From Salinigranum salinum (GTDB lineage: Archaea; Halobacteriota; Halobacteria; Halobacteriales; Haloferacaceae), in NCBI RefSeq assembly GCF_009176545.1, contig NZ_VTOJ01000001.1, forward strand, positions 1 to 64,000: a stretch of DNA of 64,000 bases, read 5' to 3'. Below are positions 16,648 through 24,453 of this stretch, piece after piece. The translations under genes and the position numbers were made by a program. Every line of letters starts with the position of its first letter. Position 1 is the first letter of the stretch. The notes below the pieces were generated by a model. The model had not been told where the DNA came from, ran no database searches, and was given only the letters and a program-made list of their open reading frames with translations.

Positions 16648-17499
16648 CTACTCGTCGTCGCCGTCTGGCACGCGCCCGTCGTCGGAGGTGCTCTCGTCGG
16701 TGCTCGCGCGACCGCCGTCGCGCACGTTCTCGTCACCGACCCCACCTGCGGGAGGACTGCCCGGGGAGCGAAACAGCTCACACGTCCCGTCGAGACAGCG
16801 TCGTTTCGTGGCCGTCTCGAAGACGGGGAGCCCGCAGTCACAGCTGTCGACGACGACGCCCGCGGGGACCGAGAACGCCGTCTCGCAGGCGGGATAGTCG
16901 TCACAGCCGGCGACGAGTCGACCCGATCGCCTGAGGAGGCGGAGCGGCGACCCGCAGTCGGGGCACGACCACGCGCCGTCGAACCGCTCGCGGACCACGT
17001 CGTCGAGCGGCTCGCACGACCGGTCGACGCACACCTCGAAGACGGCCCCGCGCTCGACACGCATCAGCGGCAGACCGCAGTCGTCGCACGTCTCGTCGAG
17101 CACGGTCGCGCCCGCGACGAGCGGAAACCGGACGCCGGAGTCGACGCCGAGGACGCCGCCGCCAGCGCGAACGAGCGGTTCGCCCGTTTCGGGATGGTGG
17201 CCGACGGGGACGCCCGCCTCCGTGACCGGGTAGGTCGCCCGTCCGGTCACCTCGTGAGCGACGACGCGGAGCGTCTGGTCGCCGGCCCGCGCAGTGAGAC
17301 CGAAGCCCGACGCGTCCTCCTCGACGGCGAGCGAATCCGGGCGCGTGAGCCACGCCACGGGCTGGTAGCCGTCCGCGTCGTGGACGAGGACGGTGCGGTC
17401 GGGTTTGACGAGGACGACGACACGACCCCGGGTGGTACGGTCGCGGGTTCCCTCGAACGTCGTGGTACAGTCACCGGCGAAGACGCGGGCCGAGTCCAT
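16648..17499 (-). CDS. NucS N-terminal-like domain fused to topoisomerase zinc fingers
   Basis: The 283-residue protein has two parts. Residues 1-90 (VFAGDCTTTFEG, GRVVVLVKPDRTVLVHDADG, QPVAWLTRPDS) resemble the N-terminal beta domain of the mismatch endonuclease NucS. No RecB-like nuclease domain follows. Instead, residues 130-245 carry three C4 zinc-finger units: CDDCG..CVDRSC, CPDCG..CDDYPAC and CDCG..CLDGTC. These match the zinc fingers of DNA topoisomerase I. The tail is Asp/Ser-rich. A DNA- or RNA-binding role is likely; no catalytic activity is evident. It lies 88 nt upstream of endA in the same direction. Confidence 0.75.
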   Translation of the reverse strand: MDSARVFAGDCTTTFEGTRDRTTRGRVVVLVKPDRTVLVHDADGYQPVAWLTRPDSLAVEEDASGFGLTARAGDQTLRVVAHEVTGRATYPVTEAGVPVGHHPETGEPLVRAGGGVLGVDSGVRFPLVAGATVLDETCDDCGLPLMRVERGAVFEVCVDRSCEPLDDVVRERFDGAWSCPDCGSPLRLLRRSGRLVAGCDDYPACETAFSVPAGVVVDSCDCGLPVFETATKRRCLDGTCELFRSPGSPPAGGVGDENVRDGGRASTDESTSDDGRVPDGDDE

Positions 17500-17568
17500 G
17501 CGACCCCGTGGCCGCCCGTTCCGGTTTGAACGTTCGCCCGAAAGGTTTCGTACCAGGAGGAGCGGGTG

Positions 17569-19563
17569 TCAGCGCCGTCGAGCGCGGCGCACCCCGAAGA
17601 CGAGAGCGAGAGCGAGCGCGAGGACGACGGCGACCGGCTCGAATCCGGGGAACGTCGTCGATGTCGTCGGCTGCGGGGACGGCGTCTCGCCGGGTTCGAG
17701 GACGCGGAGCGTCGCGGTTTCGCCGTCGACCCGCGCCGTGTACGTCCCCGGCGCGACGATGTTGTGCTCGAAGCGGACCGTCGTCTCCCCGTCCGCCGGG
17801 ACGGTGACCTCCCGCGAGTTGATAACCTCCCCGAACATCTCCAGTTCGACCACGTGCGTGTCCGGCGTCTCGTGGGGGTTCTGGACCGTCACGACGACGA
17901 TCGCGGCCTCCGACGTCGGGATCGTCTCCTGCTCGAAGGAGACGTCGACGACCGCGGTGTCGTCGAGTCGGGCCGGGGTCGCACCGTCGCCCGTCGTCGC
18001 TTCGGGGGTTGGTGTCGCGGTCGCCGTCGGCGGTTCGGTCGTCCGGGACGCGCTGCTGGCACCACTGGCACCGCCGCCGCTGGCACCGTCGTCGCTGTCG
18101 TCAGCAACCCCGGCTCCGCCACCACCCCCGCCCCCGCTGCTGCTGTCGTTGTCGTCGTCGCTATCGCTGCTGCTGTCGTCGTTGTCATCGTCGTCGCTGC
18201 TGCTGCCGTCGTTGTCGTTGTCGTCGTTGCTATCGCTACTGCTGTCGTTGTCGTCGTCGCTATCGCTGCTGCTGTCGTCGTTGTCGCTACTCCCACCGCC
18301 AGTGTTTCCGTCGTCCGGTGTCGAGGTCGGGGTCGGCGTCGTGGACAGCTGGACGTCGTGCGAGTAGGCGAGGCCGACGCCTGGTTCGGGTCCGTCCGCC
18401 GACGCTTCGCCACCGACCGTGACCGTCACCTGGTTCGTGCCGCGACGGATCCAGGAGGGGTCCGTCGTGAGCGACACCGTCTCACCGTCGGCGAGCCGTC
18501 CCGTGTACCCCGTCGCGTGGCCGTTGACCGAGACGGTGGGGTCGACGGTCCCCGCTCGCGCTCGCAGGTGGAGCGTGTAGTCGTACACGCCGCCCGTCGC
18601 CGAGAAGTCGAGCCGGGAGGCGTTCGTCGAGATCGGAAACGCCGCCGTCTTGGTCTCGCCGTCACGGAACGTACCGAACGTGTGGTTCGTCCCGTCGTCC
18701 GAACTGATCGAGAGACCCGTCGGCTCCGAGCGGAGTTCGGCGTTCGGAGTCTCCCGGTAGCTCACACCGCCAGCCACGAATCGGACCTCGTGGTGGTCCA
18801 TCGTGGCGACGTTCCGGAAGCCGGAGCCGCCTCGTGCGACGAGTTCGACGGTGATCCAGTCCGACGTGTGGCCGTACCCGTCGAGGTCGAACGTGTCGCT
18901 CCCCGACGACAGGCTCACGTTGCTGGCGATCAGGGTCCCTTCGCCCGCGGTTCCGTCCGGTCTCTCCTCGACCACGCGAACGTCGACGACCGGGGTCCCT
19001 CTCGCGAACGCGTAGGAGACGGTGAAGGAGGTGAGGTTGTTCGGAGGGTCCTCGAAGCCGAACTCCGCCGACTCGCCCGCGGTGAACTGTCTGATCTCGT
19101 CGCGGTCGCTGAACGGCGCGTTCGTGCGCGTCGAGCCGGTCACCACCAGTTCAGGGGCACCGTCGGCCGGTCCACCCGGATCGACGTTCCCCGCCGGTGC
19201 GATCTCGGTCGTCGAGCCGGGTTCGACGTTCACCCCCGTCTCGTTGTCCCACTCGCTCGTCGTGGTACCCGTCACGTCGATCCGAAAGTCCGTCACGGTC
19301 TCGAAGGCGGCTACCTCGTACTCGTACGTCGAGCCGTTCGTTGCGTTCGGCGCGGTGAACGAGACGCCCGGACCCGTCGCGTTCTCGTCCTCGTCGACCT
19401 GAGCGACGACGTCACCGTCGGACGGCGACCGCTCGTGGAGTGGACCCGTCCGCTCCGTCTCTGCCGTGGGAGCCGGGCTGAACGCGTCCACCGCACCGAC
19501 GGACGCCGGCGTGACGACCAGCAGTACCGTCAGGACGAGAACCGTGAGTGAGCGCCCGTTCAT
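17569..19563 (-). CDS. PGF-CTERM surface protein with CARDB-like domain (paralogue 1)
   Basis: The 664-residue secreted protein begins with a Sec-type signal (hydrophobic residues 5-22, then VGAVDAFSP). Residues ~60-390 look like beta-sandwich extracellular domains. A linker of Asp/Ser/Asn/Gly repeats (DDDNDSSSDS-type) spans about 395-480. A CARDB-like domain follows (DTAVVDVSFEQETIPTSE, PGTYTARVDGET). The end is TTFPGFEPVAVV, a hydrophobic helix and VRRARRR, the PGF-CTERM motif cleaved by archaeosortase A for lipid anchoring. The last 126 bp of the CARDB region are 98% identical to the same region of the next gene. Confidence 0.9.
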   Translation of the reverse strand: MNGRSLTVLVLTVLLVVTPASVGAVDAFSPAPTAETERTGPLHERSPSDGDVVAQVDEDENATGPGVSFTAPNATNGSTYEYEVAAFETVTDFRIDVTGTTTSEWDNETGVNVEPGSTTEIAPAGNVDPGGPADGAPELVVTGSTRTNAPFSDRDEIRQFTAGESAEFGFEDPPNNLTSFTVSYAFARGTPVVDVRVVEERPDGTAGEGTLIASNVSLSSGSDTFDLDGYGHTSDWITVELVARGGSGFRNVATMDHHEVRFVAGGVSYRETPNAELRSEPTGLSISSDDGTNHTFGTFRDGETKTAAFPISTNASRLDFSATGGVYDYTLHLRARAGTVDPTVSVNGHATGYTGRLADGETVSLTTDPSWIRRGTNQVTVTVGGEASADGPEPGVGLAYSHDVQLSTTPTPTSTPDDGNTGGGSSDNDDSSSDSDDDNDSSSDSNDDNDNDGSSSDDDDNDDSSSDSDDDNDSSSGGGGGGGAGVADDSDDGASGGGASGASSASRTTEPPTATATPTPEATTGDGATPARLDDTAVVDVSFEQETIPTSEAAIVVVTVQNPHETPDTHVVELEMFGEVINSREVTVPADGETTVRFEHNIVAPGTYTARVDGETATLRVLEPGETPSPQPTTSTTFPGFEPVAVVLALALALVFGVRRARRR
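17641..17766 (-). repeat. Near-identical C-terminal coding segment shared with 19831-19956
   Basis: This 126-bp block matches 19831-19956 with only three mismatches (at 17653, 17662 and 17716 by direct comparison). The surrounding coding sequence is more diverged. It encodes the end of the CARDB-like domain and the linker to PGF-CTERM in paralogues 1 and 2. A recent duplication or gene conversion restricted to this block would explain the pattern. Confidence 0.85.
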
Positions 19564-19767
19564 GATGCGGCGGGATCCGACCAGGAGACACCTGGCGCGA
19601 ACCCGGGTCGTCCACTACGGGGAGGTCCCGCAGTATAAGTGTTGTCCGGAGGTGGCAGACGGCGGTCCGACGCGCGAACGACGCGACAGCGTCGACGGTG
19701 CCAGCGACGGCGGTGACACACACCGTGTCGACGGGGGTGACGTCGGGAGCGGACGTGTGCGGCGGAC

Positions 19768-21703
19768 TCAGTCGCGGCGAGCGAGTGCGAGCGCCGCGAG
19801 CACCAGCGCGACGAGCGCGACGGCCGGGCCGAATCCGGGGAAGGTCGTCGACGTCGTCGGCTGCGGGGACGGCGTCTCGCCGGGTTCGAGGACGCGGAGC
19901 GTCGCAGTTTCGCCGTCGACCCGCGCCGTGTACGTCCCCGGCGCGACGATGTTGTGGACGAACTCGAGCGTGGTCTCTCCCCGAGCGGGAACGGTGACCT
20001 CCCGCGCGTTGACGACCTGGCCGAACAGTTCGAGTTCGACGGTGTGCGTGTCGGCCGTCTCCTGGGGGTTCCGCACCGTCACGACGACCGTGGCCTCCTC
20101 GTCCGTCCGGATCCGCTCGGAGCGGAACGAGACGTCCGTGACGACCGTGTCGTCGCTGTCCACCATCGCGGCCTCCTCGTCGCCCGTCGAGACGTTCGCC
20201 CGTTCGGTGAGGACCGTGACGGGACCGGGAGTTCCGAGGGGTGTCGCCGTCGTCGTCACCGTCGTGGTCGTCTCCTCGTCGTCTTCGGGGTCGTACGGGA
20301 CGGCGTTCGCGCCGCCTCCGGTGTCGTCATCATCGTCGTTGTGGCGATCCGATCCGTCCGTGTCGTCGGCCGACGAGTCGCTCTCGTCCGTCGAATCTGA
20401 TGAATCTGCCTCGTCTGTCGGGTCGTTCGTGTCGGGCGAACCGTTCGATCTCGACGAGTCGCTCGTGTCGGAGGTACCCGAGGTATCGTTCTCGTCGCTC
20501 TCGTCTGGCGTGGTGCTGGACGAGTCACTCGTCTCTGAACTGTCTGAACTGTCCGAGGTGTCGCCTTCTTCGGTGGTGTCGGACGACTCACTCTCTGAGT
20601 CGTCCGGTGCTCCTTCGTCGGCCGGCCGTTCGGACTGGTCCTCTGAAGCGTCATCGTTCGAGCCATCGGTTCGATCCTCGGAGGCATTGGACGGCTCGTC
20701 ACCGGTCTCGTCCTCAGTTCCCGACGTACTGTCGTCCTGGTTTTCTTTCTCCGGTTCCTTCTCGCCGCCCTCTTCTTCTTCGTCCTCTGGCGTCTCTGTC
20801 TCCTCGTCCTCGGGTGTCTCTGTCTCTTCACCTTCCGGCGTTTCTGTCTCCTCGTCCTCGGGTGTCTCTGTCTCTTCACCTTCCGGCGTTTCTGTCTCCT
20901 CGTCCGCTGGCGGTTCCGTCTCCTCGTCCTCTGAGGTGGCTGTCTCCTCGCCCTCGGGTGTCTCTGTCTCTTCGTCCTCTGGCTTCTCTGTCTCTTCGTC
21001 TTCCGGCGTCTCCGTCTCTTCGTCTTCCGGCGTCTCCGTCTCTTCGTCTTCCGGCGTCTCCGCCTCCTCGTCTTCGGAATCCGACTTCTCCTGTCCTTCG
21101 TCGGGAGCGTTTGCGTTCCCACTGGCGCCGTCGGAGTCGTCAGTGTCGTCTGAGTCGTCGCTGTCACCGTGGCCGTCCGACTCGTCGGACCTGTCGTTCG
21201 AACCTCCCTCGCCACGATCCCCCGGGTCGTCTGAGTCGTTGTCGTCCGAGTTCTCGTCCTCGTCGTCTTCCGCGTCTCTCTCGTCCTCGTCGTCTTCCGC
21301 GTCTCTCTCGTCCTCGTCGTCTTCCGCGTCTCTCTCGTCCTCGTCGTCTTCCGCGTCTCTCTCGTCCTCGTCGTCTTCTCTCGTCCTCGTCGTCTTCCGC
21401 GTCTCTCTCGTCCTCGTCGTCTTCCGCGTCTCTCTCGTCCTCGTCGTCTTCCGCGTCTCTCTCGTCCTCGTCGTCTTCCGCGTCTCTCTCGTCCTCGTCG
21501 TCTTCCGCGTCTCTCTCGTCCTCGTCGTCTTCCTCTTCTCTCTCGTCTTCCACGTCGTCAAACAGGATCTGACTCGTTACCGAGTCGGGTTCTTCCTGAA
21601 CGAAGGTAGGAGACGTCTGCACCGCACCGACAGAGACAGCGGAGAGCGGTGCTACGAGCAGGAGAAGGCACAGACCGAGAACAGGGAGTAGTCGGGTGTT
21701 CAT
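19768..21703 (-). CDS. PGF-CTERM surface protein (paralogue 2), frameshifted in a 27-bp repeat
   Basis: The start at 21703 (MNTRLLPVLGLCLLLLV) encodes a signal peptide followed by acidic DEDERDAED repeats in one frame. Past about 21380 the frame continues as basic nonsense. From about 21380 onward a second frame continues the same acidic repeats, then EDEETETPE-type repeats, a Thr/Ser stalk, a CARDB-like domain and the PGF-CTERM tail (TTFPGFGPAVAL, ending LARRD). One repeat unit at 21362-21380 is 19 bp rather than 27; restoring the missing 8 bp puts both parts in one frame of about 645 codons. Possible causes are phase variation, an inactivating mutation or an assembly error. Confidence 0.8.
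19831..19956 (-). repeat. Near-identical segment shared with 17641-17766
   Basis: This is the copy in paralogue 2 of the 126-bp C-terminal coding block (three mismatches). The third paralogue shares a shorter part of it (around 22131-22168). This block is the most conserved DNA between the three proteins. Confidence 0.85.
20775..21065 (-). repeat. Acidic TETPEDEE-type coding repeats
   Basis: A run of about a dozen 18- to 21-bp units encodes ETPEDEET-type repeats, with variants (ETPEGEE, EPPADEE, EKPEDEE). Units are degenerate at third positions, so the run is older than the near-perfect 27-bp array upstream. It forms a stalk-like, disordered segment in paralogue 2. Confidence 0.8.
21254..21542 (-). 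repeat. 27-bp near-perfect tandem repeat array, with one 19-bp unit
   Basis: Ten units of 27 bp encode DEDERDAED on the minus strand. Units 1-4 (21254-21361) and 6-10 (21381-21515) are identical at the DNA level, with a degenerate unit at 21516-21542. The fifth unit (21362-21380) is missing 8 bp (CGCGTCTC). The array is a strong substrate for slipped-strand or recombination changes in copy number. The 8-bp loss shifts the frame of paralogue 2. Confidence 0.9.
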
Positions 21704-21917
21704 AGTTTGATGTGTAGGGATCGTCCAGAAGTGGACTCGCCACTGGTCCGGGTGTCGTTCCGATACTAGAACTCACCACGTAAATGTCAGTCGGAAGTTG
21801 GATAAAAATAATTAATTCAGAGAGTGTTCTTATCTAGTGAAATTCGCGCAAGAGAACTACTCGGAGGCGAGCTCGGAGGTGACGCGTCGGCCCTCCGCAC
21901 CGTGAGTCGGGGGTGAT

Positions 21918-22013
21918 CGAGAGCAGACGGACGCCGTCAGTGTCGTCGAGCGAGGAGGACACTACCGAGAGCAGACGGACGCCGTCAGTGTCGTCGAGCG
22001 AGGAGGACACTAC
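21918..22013. repeat. 48-bp tandem duplication spanning the stop of paralogue 3
   Basis: The segments 21918-21965 and 21966-22013 are identical. The functional stop of paralogue 3 (21985-21987) lies in the second copy. Read from the gene, the last codons and stop are repeated once more in the 3' untranslated region. It is a recent, exact duplication, since no base differs. Confidence 0.9.
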
Positions 22014-23460
22014 CGAGAACGACGGCGAGGAACACGGCGACCACTCCGAACCCGGGGAACGTCGTCGACGTCGTGGTCGGGGACGGCGTCTCGCTCGATC
22101 TGACGACGTCGACGGTGTCGGTCTCGCCGTCGACCCGCGCCGTGTACGTCCCCGACGCGACGATGTTGTGGGCGAACCGTACCGTCGCTGTTCCCCCTGC
22201 GGGGACCGTGACCTTCCGCGAATTGACCACTTGGTCGAACAGTTCCAGATCGATCGTGTGGGTGTCGGTCGCCGATTGTGGGTTCATCACGGTCACCACC
22301 ACGACCGCTTGCTCGTTCGTGGTGATCTGCTCCGACTCGAACGAGACGTCCGTCACGACCGTGTCGTCCACGTCAGCCATGGTCATCGTTGCGTTCGTCG
22401 CCGCCGAAACGCTCGACTGCTCAGTCGAAACCGTGACCGGACCGGGCGTCGAGGGCGGAGCAGTCGTCGCTGTCGATGTCGTCGTCGGATCGTCGTTCTC
22501 CGGCTCGTCCGATTCGTCCGAGTTGCCGACGTAGGGCACGGCGTTCGCGCCGCCTCCGGTGTCGTCATCGTCGGACCTCGAGGAACTGGTCGAGTCTGTC
22601 TCGGTATCGTCCGGGGTTTCGGTGTCGTCTGGCGTTTCGGTGTCGTCCGGCGTTTCGGTGTCGTCCGGCGTTTCGGTGTCGTCCGGCGTTTCGGTGTCGT
22701 CCGGCGTTTCGGTGTCGTCCGGCGTTTCGGTGTCGTCCGGCGTTTCGGTGTCGTCCGGCGTTTCGGTGTCGTCCGGCGTTTCGGTATCGTCTGGCGTCTC
22801 CGTGTCGTCCGGTGTCTCTGTGTCTTCCGGTGTTTCGGTATCGTCCGGTGTCTCCGTGTCGTCCGGTGTTTCGGTATCGTCCGGTGTCTCCGTGTCGTCC
22901 GGTGTCTCTGTGTCTTCCGGTGTTTCGGTATCGTCCGGTGTCTCTGTGTCTTCCGGTGTTTCGGTATCGTCCGGTGTCTCTGTGTCTTCCGGTGTTTCGG
23001 TGTCGTCTGGGGTTTCGGTGTCGTCTGGTGTCTCCGTGCTGTCGGTAGAATCGTCAGTAGAATCGTCGGTAGAGTCGGTCGAGTCGTCGGTAGAATCGTC
23101 GGTGGAGTCAGTAGAGTCAGTAGAGTCGTCGGTAGAATCGTCGGTGGAGTCAGTAGAGTCAGTAGAGTCGTCGGTAGAATCGTCGGTGGAGTCAGTAGAG
23201 TCAGTAGAGTCGTCGGTAGAATCGTCGGTGGAGTCAGTAGAGTCAGTAGAGTCGTCGGTAGAATCGTCGGTAGAGTCTGTGGAGTCGTCGGTAGAATCGT
23301 CAGTGGAGTCAGTGGAGTCTGTGGAATCGCCACTATCCACCTGCGCCGGCCCATCCAGAGGCCCGGTCGCGGCGATCCCCGGAACGCTGAACGCGACACT
23401 GACGAGCAGGAGGGCGACGACGAGTCCGGCAGCAGTAGTGGTGCGCTGGGTCATGGTCAT
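21985..23460 (-). CDS. PGF-CTERM surface protein with CARDB-like domain (paralogue 3)
   Basis: The 491-residue protein has a signal peptide at residues 1-30 (GLVVALLLVSVAFSV). A DSTDDSTDSTDST-type segment (about 40-140) and about two dozen TPDDTE/TPEDTE units (about 140-285) follow. A CARDB-like domain (DTVVTDVSFESEQIT, SGTYTARVDGET) and a PGF-CTERM tail (TTTSTTFPGFGVV, helix, LLARRH) close the protein. The first repeat is Ser/Thr-rich, as in glycosylated stalks. An AT-rich region at 23541-23600 lies upstream and contains a 17-bp palindrome. The 3' end lies inside a 48-bp tandem duplication. Confidence 0.92.
   Translation of the reverse strand: MTMTQRTTTAAGLVVALLLVSVAFSVPGIAATGPLDGPAQVDSGDSTDSTDSTDDSTDDSTDSTDDSTDDSTDSTDSTDDSTDDSTDSTDSTDDSTDDSTDSTDSTDDSTDDSTDSTDSTDDSTDDSTDSTDDSTDDSTDSTETPDDTETPDDTETPEDTETPDDTETPEDTETPDDTETPEDTETPDDTETPDDTETPDDTETPDDTETPEDTETPDDTETPDDTETPDDTETPDDTETPDDTETPDDTETPDDTETPDDTETPDDTETPDDTETPDDTETPDDTETDSTSSSRSDDDDTGGGANAVPYVGNSDESDEPENDDPTTTSTATTAPPSTPGPVTVSTEQSSVSAATNATMTMADVDDTVVTDVSFESEQITTNEQAVVVVTVMNPQSATDTHTIDLELFDQVVNSRKVTVPAGGTATVRFAHNIVASGTYTARVDGETDTVDVVRSSETPSPTTTSTTFPGFGVVAVFLAVVLGSVLLARRH
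22605..23036 (-). repeat. 18-bp tandem repeats encoding TPDDTE
   Basis: About 24 units of 18 bp encode TPDDTE or TPEDTE on the minus strand. The central block (22620-22780) is nearly perfect in DNA (units reading GTCGTCCGGCGTTTCG on the plus strand). The 3' half (22800-23036) alternates TGT, GTC and TTC forms. The copy number is likely to vary between strains. Confidence 0.9.
23041..23335 (-). repeat. 42-bp repeats encoding DDSTDDSTDSTDST
   Basis: A second array in paralogue 3 uses a 14-residue unit of Asp, Ser and Thr, repeated about four or more times with shorter flanking units. Several 42-bp units are identical at the DNA level. It adjoins the 18-bp array directly, giving one long disordered stalk. 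Confidence 0.85.
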
Positions 23461-23580
23461 TGGGGTGGCCGTCTTCGTGCAGGGGCCGTTCGAGACGCGG
23501 GTGGTCTGCAGGCGGCCATGGCGTGGACTCGCTCGTGGAACCTTATATTACTCACGTATTGCTCGAAATTAAAACACTAT

Positions 23581-23597
23581 TTTCTGAATTTCAGAAA
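23581..23597. promoter_or_regulatory. 17-bp palindrome in the paralogue 3 / HAD intergenic region
   Basis: TTTCTGAA-T-TTCAGAAA is a perfect inverted repeat with a 1-nt centre. It lies in the AT-rich segment between paralogue 3 (minus) and the HAD hydrolase (plus), close to possible TATA boxes. It could be an operator for a dimeric regulator. A palindrome of this length is uncommon in such GC-rich DNA. Confidence 0.4.
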
Positions 23598-23672
23598 TTG
23601 TTGACTGTCTTCGAAGATGTACGGACACGTGGGCGTCAGCAGAGCTTTGAGGCAGGGCGTCCGACTCGGACC

Positions 23673-24323
23673 GTGGACGCTGTACTCTTCGACATGGACG
23701 GGGTGTTGGTCGACTCCGAACGGTTCTGGCACGCGTTCGAGGACGAATGGGTGTTCGCCGAGGCGACCCTGGGGACGCCCACGAGAGCCGAGATCACGGG
23801 TCGGAACTACCGCGAGATATACGACTACCTCACGGAGACGTACGGGACGACGGTCTCGAAAGAGGAGTTCGTCCGCCGGTACGACGAGTACGCGATGGAC
23901 GTCGTCTACGGCGACGGGGTCGTCCTGATGGACGGAGCGACGGAGCTGTTCGACGCCCTCCGCGAACGGGTGCGCGTGGGGATCGTCTCCTCCGCGCCAC
24001 AGCCGTGGATCACGGTGGTCCGCGACCGGTTCGGACTCGACCCGCTCGACCTCGTCCTGAGCGCCGAGGACATCGACGGACCGGGGAAACCCGAGCCCGA
24101 CGTCTACGAACACGCTGCCGCCGAACTCGGCGTCGCCCCGGGCGAGTGCGTCGTCGTCGAGGACTCGTACAACGGCGTACTGGCGGCCTCGCGAGCGGGG
24201 GCGTACACCGTCGCGTATCGGACACCACAAAACGAAGACGTCGACCACAGCGCCGCGGACGAGGTGGCAGAGGGACCCGAGGAGCTGCGGGCGACGCTCG
24301 CGCGACTGGTCGGGCTGGAGTGA
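23673..24323 (+). CDS. HAD superfamily hydrolase (beta-phosphoglucomutase-like)
   Basis: The 216-residue protein begins VDAVLFDMDGVLVDSERFW, with the nucleophile Asp7 and Asp9 of HAD enzymes. A helical cap follows (TGRNYREIYDYLTETYG). Motif II Ser is in VGIVSSAPQPW near residue 110, Lys in GKPEPDVYEHAA near 140, and motif IV in CVVVEDSYNGVLAA near 165. The arrangement is that of phosphatases/phosphomutases of the beta-PGM subgroup. The substrate is unknown. GTG at 23673 is chosen since the catalytic strand begins right after it; in-frame upstream codons do not resemble the family. Confidence 0.9.
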   Translation: MDAVLFDMDGVLVDSERFWHAFEDEWVFAEATLGTPTRAEITGRNYREIYDYLTETYGTTVSKEEFVRRYDEYAMDVVYGDGVVLMDGATELFDALRERVRVGIVSSAPQPWITVVRDRFGLDPLDLVLSAEDIDGPGKPEPDVYEHAAAELGVAPGECVVVEDSYNGVLAASRAGAYTVAYRTPQNEDVDHSAADEVAEGPEELRATLARLVGLE

Positions 24324-24453
24324 GCGTGCGGTCTCGTGACGGCACCGGGACGGCGGCACTCGGCGTCGAGAGTCCCGGAACGTCGTCCGAACGCGTCGAG
24401 GACGAACGCGCGGACTGGTGCTCGCGGCTGTGCTGTCGGGGAGAGTGAGACCC

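Noticed and set aside
17921-18413. Thr/Ala/Ser-rich minus ORF (174 codons) in the linker of paralogue 1
   Set aside because: It is another reading of the Asp/Ser linker; the real frame continues through the CARDB domain and PGF-CTERM signal.
19466-21691. 741-residue plus-strand ORF with Ser repeats, and other long ORFs opposite the surface genes
   Set aside because: These are shadow frames of the repeat arrays; the minus-strand frames have signal peptides, CARDB domains and PGF-CTERM tails.
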